Assembly: GCA_018398805.1 (NCBI GenBank)
Contig: JAGFBZ010000684.1
Span: 186,001 to 250,000, forward strand
DNA from: Hirundichthys speculiger
Taxonomy: Eukaryota > Chordata > Actinopteri > Beloniformes > Exocoetidae
Length of the DNA stretch: 64,000 nucleotides
Reading direction: 5' to 3'
The notes beneath the pieces were generated by a model. The model worked only from the letters and a program-made list of their open reading frames with translations. It was not told the DNA's origin and ran no database searches. The position numbers and the translations under genes are program-made. Below, in pieces: positions 61,023 to 64,000 of this stretch. The first letter of the stretch is position 1; the number at the start of each line of letters is the position of its first letter.

Positions 61023-61706
61023 CAGTGGTACCTCTACTTACGAACATCTCTACATACGAAATTTTCAGGTTATGAAACGCCTCAACGGGAAAATATTACC
61101 TCTTGTTACGAAAGAAATTTCAGGATACGAAAGGCAAAGATACAGTACGCGCTGTAAAATACTTGTCGGCTCGGTATCTCAGTTTGAGCTGCTCTGCCAT
61201 TGGCTATCGCTTGACATCTTCCTGGCATCCCATTGGCTATGAGCTTGACCCAGCAACCCAGATAAACGAACAATTTTTATCTCCGCCAAGAGGTTATGTT
61301 TTTGCCACCGTTTATCTGTCTGTGTTCAAAATAACTCAAAAAGTTATGGATGGATTTTGATGAAATTTTCAGGAGTTGTCAGAAATGTGAAAAGGAAGAA
61401 CTGATTTCATTTTGGCTGTGATCCGGAAGAAATCCTGGATTCTGGATCACTTTCAAGTTTTCAATAATTGTTGCGCTTGGTGGAGGTCTGCGCTCTCTGA
61501 GTGCTTTTCTAGTTCTAACATGTATTTCTTACAGGTTTATAAGTCATTTCATGTAATATTTATAATTTATTAAAAGAAAATTATGTTCGAACTTTGGGGG
61601 GCTTGGAACGGATTAGGGCATTTATATAGGAAAACGTGTCTCTACTTACGAAAATTTACGAAACTACTTCCTGAACCAATTAATTTCATAAGTAGAGGTA
61701 CCACTG
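61023..61706. mobile_element. Tigger-like MITE, carrying a nested repeat
   Basis: Ends read CAGTGGTACCTCTACTTACG and the inverse at the right; TA flanks both (61021-61022, 61707-61708). The outer parts repeat TACGAAA motifs. Confidence 0.85.
61272..61513. mobile_element. Repeat nested in the Tigger-like MITE
   Basis: TTATCTCCGCCAAGAGGTTA, AAAGTTATGGATGGATTTTG and GGTGGAGGTCTGCGCTCTCT are the wording of a repeat family that is very common in fish. It ends GAGTGCTTTTCTAGTT. Exact borders are not known. Confidence 0.6.
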
Positions 61707-61751
61707 TATTTTGTAATATCAGTCAGTCATTCTTCTTTTGGTCTCAAAAGA

Positions 61752-61792
61752 ATATATATTTTATATTATATATATATATATATATATATAGA

Positions 61793-61831
<39 letters not shown>

Positions 61832-61838
61832 ATATATT
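61752..61838. repeat. (AT)n/(TA)n microsatellite
   Basis: Two long AT tracts with one short interruption (AGAATA). Confidence 0.92.
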
Positions 61839-61849
61839 TGGTTCAAAAC

Positions 61850-62118
61850 CAGTGGTGTGCAAGCTGTGGTACGTGAGCGCTCTCTGGTGGTACGCGGGGG
61901 AACGTCAGGACTTTCCACATTTTCTCTTTTTTGTTTAGATTGAATCGGAAACATACAATGCACTATGAATACGTTTCAAACAAAATTCAGGCAACAAAAA
62001 ATAACAACAATAAGTAATAAACATCTCTCCTGTGAATATAAAGCTAATTGAGAAGGTATATATGGCTATATTCTAAAACTGGTCATCATGGTGGTACTCA
62101 GAGAGCTGAACAGAACCA
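61850..62118. mobile_element. hAT MITE, same family as 19269-19917
   Basis: It starts CAGTGGTGTGCAAGCTGTGG and contains GCGCTCTCTGGTGGTACGCG, the inverse of the right end of the 19269-19917 copy. The right border is uncertain; TTCAAAAC on the left and TTCTAAAG on the right might be a worn duplication. Confidence 0.65.
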
Positions 62119-63480
62119 CGGTTCTAAAGATTATCCTGCTGAGCTTTCCAAACACATCATCTCACAATAACCTTCCTCAATTCAGTCCACAATGTTATTA
62201 AACTTTAAACTTGAACATTTTACAGTGGAACAGTGAGTTTTGGCAGGGGATGCAAAGTTATTATGCCCAAAGTAAAACAAAAAAGCGCAACATAAATAAA
62301 TAATGAGGCTTTTTTTTCTTCTCCAAACATCATAGAGGCTGGAGTATAGCTGAGCCTGTGATTCATGAGCCTGTCTAATAATTGTGCATGCTGGCTATCA
62401 AGTAAATAAATAAATATTCTCTGCTGTTTCTTTTTTGTTTGATTCTTTGATGAGGGCATTTTTTTTCCTCTTTTTTGTGCAATGTGTGCAACCTGCAACA
62501 GGAGGAAATGGTTGATAATTTTGGAATTACTGCATGAAAAAGACTTAAATATTAAGGACATTTCTGGCTGCATTCATTGTGTTCTGAGGTTTTAAACATT
62601 GGGGTGTAAAACAGAGAAACAAAACCTAATTAGGTGCTGCTGCCTTAATATCTCTTGCTTCTTTATTAATACTCCATGTACAGGCGTGCAATCTCTATCT
62701 GTTCTTAAAGCAAGTTAAAAGGAATTGCTTTCCCATGAAAATTCTCATCACACCAGAAAACAAGGTCAAACTCACCGAGGAATATAACAGTCTCAGACAA
62801 GTTTGTCGAACTTGTGCTTTTAAGTGTTATCAAATATGACATTTGGTTAGACTGTGGAACAAGAAACGTTTTTGATAGATAATAACTACAAAGAGTGTTT
62901 GTAGTGCTCAGCAACTTCAGCCTGCTTGGTCATGATATGACATGATAGATGGGTTTGATCAAAGATCCTGACCTTCACCAACGCCTTGGCCTGAGTGATG
63001 TTCAGGAGCAGATCGTTCCTGCATGAGCACTCCACTAAATGTCTCTGTAGTCCCACCGCTGTCCATCAATTCTGATTGAAGTAGAATTATATTTTAAAGC
63101 TCTTGAATTTATATTGAAACAAGAAATGTATTTCAGTAGATCACACTGACTTAAATATTACTTTATGTCACCGGTATACAGTGACTTCTGTATGGAGATA
63201 AAGTTTGTCGATAGTTTTTTTTTTTTTGGTTATCTTTTTTCTTTCCCTACCATTGTGATGTATTCCGTTTGAACATATCTACTTAACATAAAAAGAAAGA
63301 AAACACACACACGGACAGGCGTACCGTGTGTGTGTTTTTGACTTGAGAATTTACGAGCAGTCATTGAATGCAACAGGGGCACCTGTTGGTCGCTTGTTTA
63401 TCTGACTGTAAACAGGAGCTCGTCCGTACTTTTACAATGTATCAGTTTATTGTGTCCAAAATTCAGTTTAGGTCATATCA
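62119..63480. other. Intergenic DNA with one strong hairpin
   Basis: No gene or transposon is recognised here. The notable point is the 14-bp stem at 63301-63337. Confidence 0.4.
63301..63337. repeat. Inverted repeat, 14-bp stem and 9-nt loop
   Basis: AAACACACACACGG at 63301-63314 pairs exactly with CCGTGTGTGTGTTT at 63324-63337. Confidence 0.85.
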
Positions 63481-63494
63481 AATTATAAAAACAA

Positions 63495-64000
63495 TGCGAC
63501 AATGCGTCTACATGGGAAGTTTAATTCCTCTTTAATTCAGAACTAAAGTTAAATCTGAAATAAAAGTTACCATGTAAACACCTAATTCCATATGAAAATG
63601 TCAATTCCGAATTAAACTTAATTCCGAAGTAAGTGGCTGGTTTATTCTGATTTTAATTCCGAATAGAATAATTCCGTGGTCATGTTTACACTCATTCCAC
63701 TTTAAATTAATTCCCGTCTTTCTGCGCATGCTCGTTCTCTTGCCCGTCTGTCGCGATGACGCTTATATTCCGCGCTGGGCTTGTTTTCAAAGTTTCAAGA
63801 TGGCAGCACGCATTAAGCGGTGGTCAAGAGCAGAGACGATTTATTTAATAAATAGCTTGGAGGAACTGGAAATAATTAAAAGAACAGAAGGCAGGAAACA
63901 TAAAAATTGTGAGCTTTTCAAAGTTGTAGCGGCTAGGTTAAATGAAGAAGGTTTCGCATATAGAGACGCCACCCAGGTCAAAAATAAGTGTTGTTGCAAA
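63495..64000 (+). mobile_element. 5' part of a DNA transposon with a Myb/SANT-like gene, cut by the window end
   Basis: From about 63500 to 63715 there are several imperfect copies of ATTCCGAATTAA-like and CATGTAAACAC-like blocks, a pattern of fish DNA transposon ends. A Myb/SANT-like ORF follows at once. Such proteins are the DNA-binding partners in PIF/Harbinger-type elements. The right end and transposase lie beyond the window. Confidence 0.55.
63800..64000 (+). CDS. Myb/SANT-like DNA-binding protein, N-terminal part, open at the window end
   Basis: The frame is open for 67 codons up to the last base. It starts MAARIKRWSRAETIYLINSL and continues with ELFKVVAARLNEEGF and DATQVKNKCC, the three-helix pattern of Myb/SANT-like domains (a Trp in helix 1, a small-residue helix 2, a basic helix 3). 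The start context is good (CAAGATGG). No stop or frameshift is visible, unlike the other transposon genes in this window, so it could be a young or active copy. Its function in transposition is inferred from family knowledge. Confidence 0.68.
   Translation, partial: MAARIKRWSRAETIYLINSLEELEIIKRTEGRKHKNCELFKVVAARLNEEGFAYRDATQVKNKCCCK

Overview
The window reads as nuclear DNA of a teleost fish. Two adjacent, same-strand vertebrate genes are visible, in the order also known from mammals: the 3' end of myozenin 2 (myoz2) and then what appears to be the whole of usp53 (ubiquitin specific peptidase 53). Both have GT-AG introns. The rest is dense with DNA transposons (hAT, Tc1/mariner, Tigger-like, Harbinger-associated), SINE/LINE tails and microsatellites, as expected for a fish. 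The species and the a/b teleost paralogue cannot be fixed from the sequence.

Layout. 1-978: chimera of a MADF-domain transposon fragment and a degenerate ZBED-type hAT transposon. 979-6.8 kb: last intron parts, two last coding exons and 3' UTR of myoz2, with a GTF2IRD2-type hAT (3149-3895, perfect 8-bp duplication) and a Tigger-like element (5071-5764). 6.8-20.5 kb: intergenic DNA with hAT copies, two Tc1-like transposase relics, a 1.18-kb element with long inverted repeats, and a mariner MITE nested in a hAT MITE. 20.5-21.0 kb: GC-rich promoter and non-coding exon 1 of usp53. 21.0-28.8 kb: a 7.8-kb first intron. 28.8-55.0 kb: usp53 exons 2-17. 55-64 kb: intergenic repeats, ending inside an ORF for a Myb/SANT-like protein linked to a transposon.

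usp53: sixteen coding-bearing exons assemble to a protein of about 1,041 residues, with an N-terminal USP domain (catalytic Cys box, two zinc-binding Cys pairs, His box) and a long serine-rich tail ending in the conserved USP53 C-terminal motif. Three places break the frame: one extra base in exon 6, one net extra base in exon 13, and one extra base at the exon 15/16 join. Each is repaired by removing a single base beside a short homopolymer. This pattern looks more like uncorrected insertion errors in the assembly than gene decay, but a real null allele cannot be excluded from sequence alone.

No operon-like, CRISPR-like or clearly new system was found. The most useful leads are the usp53 frame breaks, a possible extra usp53 exon at 42629-42804, a near-perfect 41-bp palindrome in intron 5, and several transposon families whose target-site duplications and nesting can be read directly.
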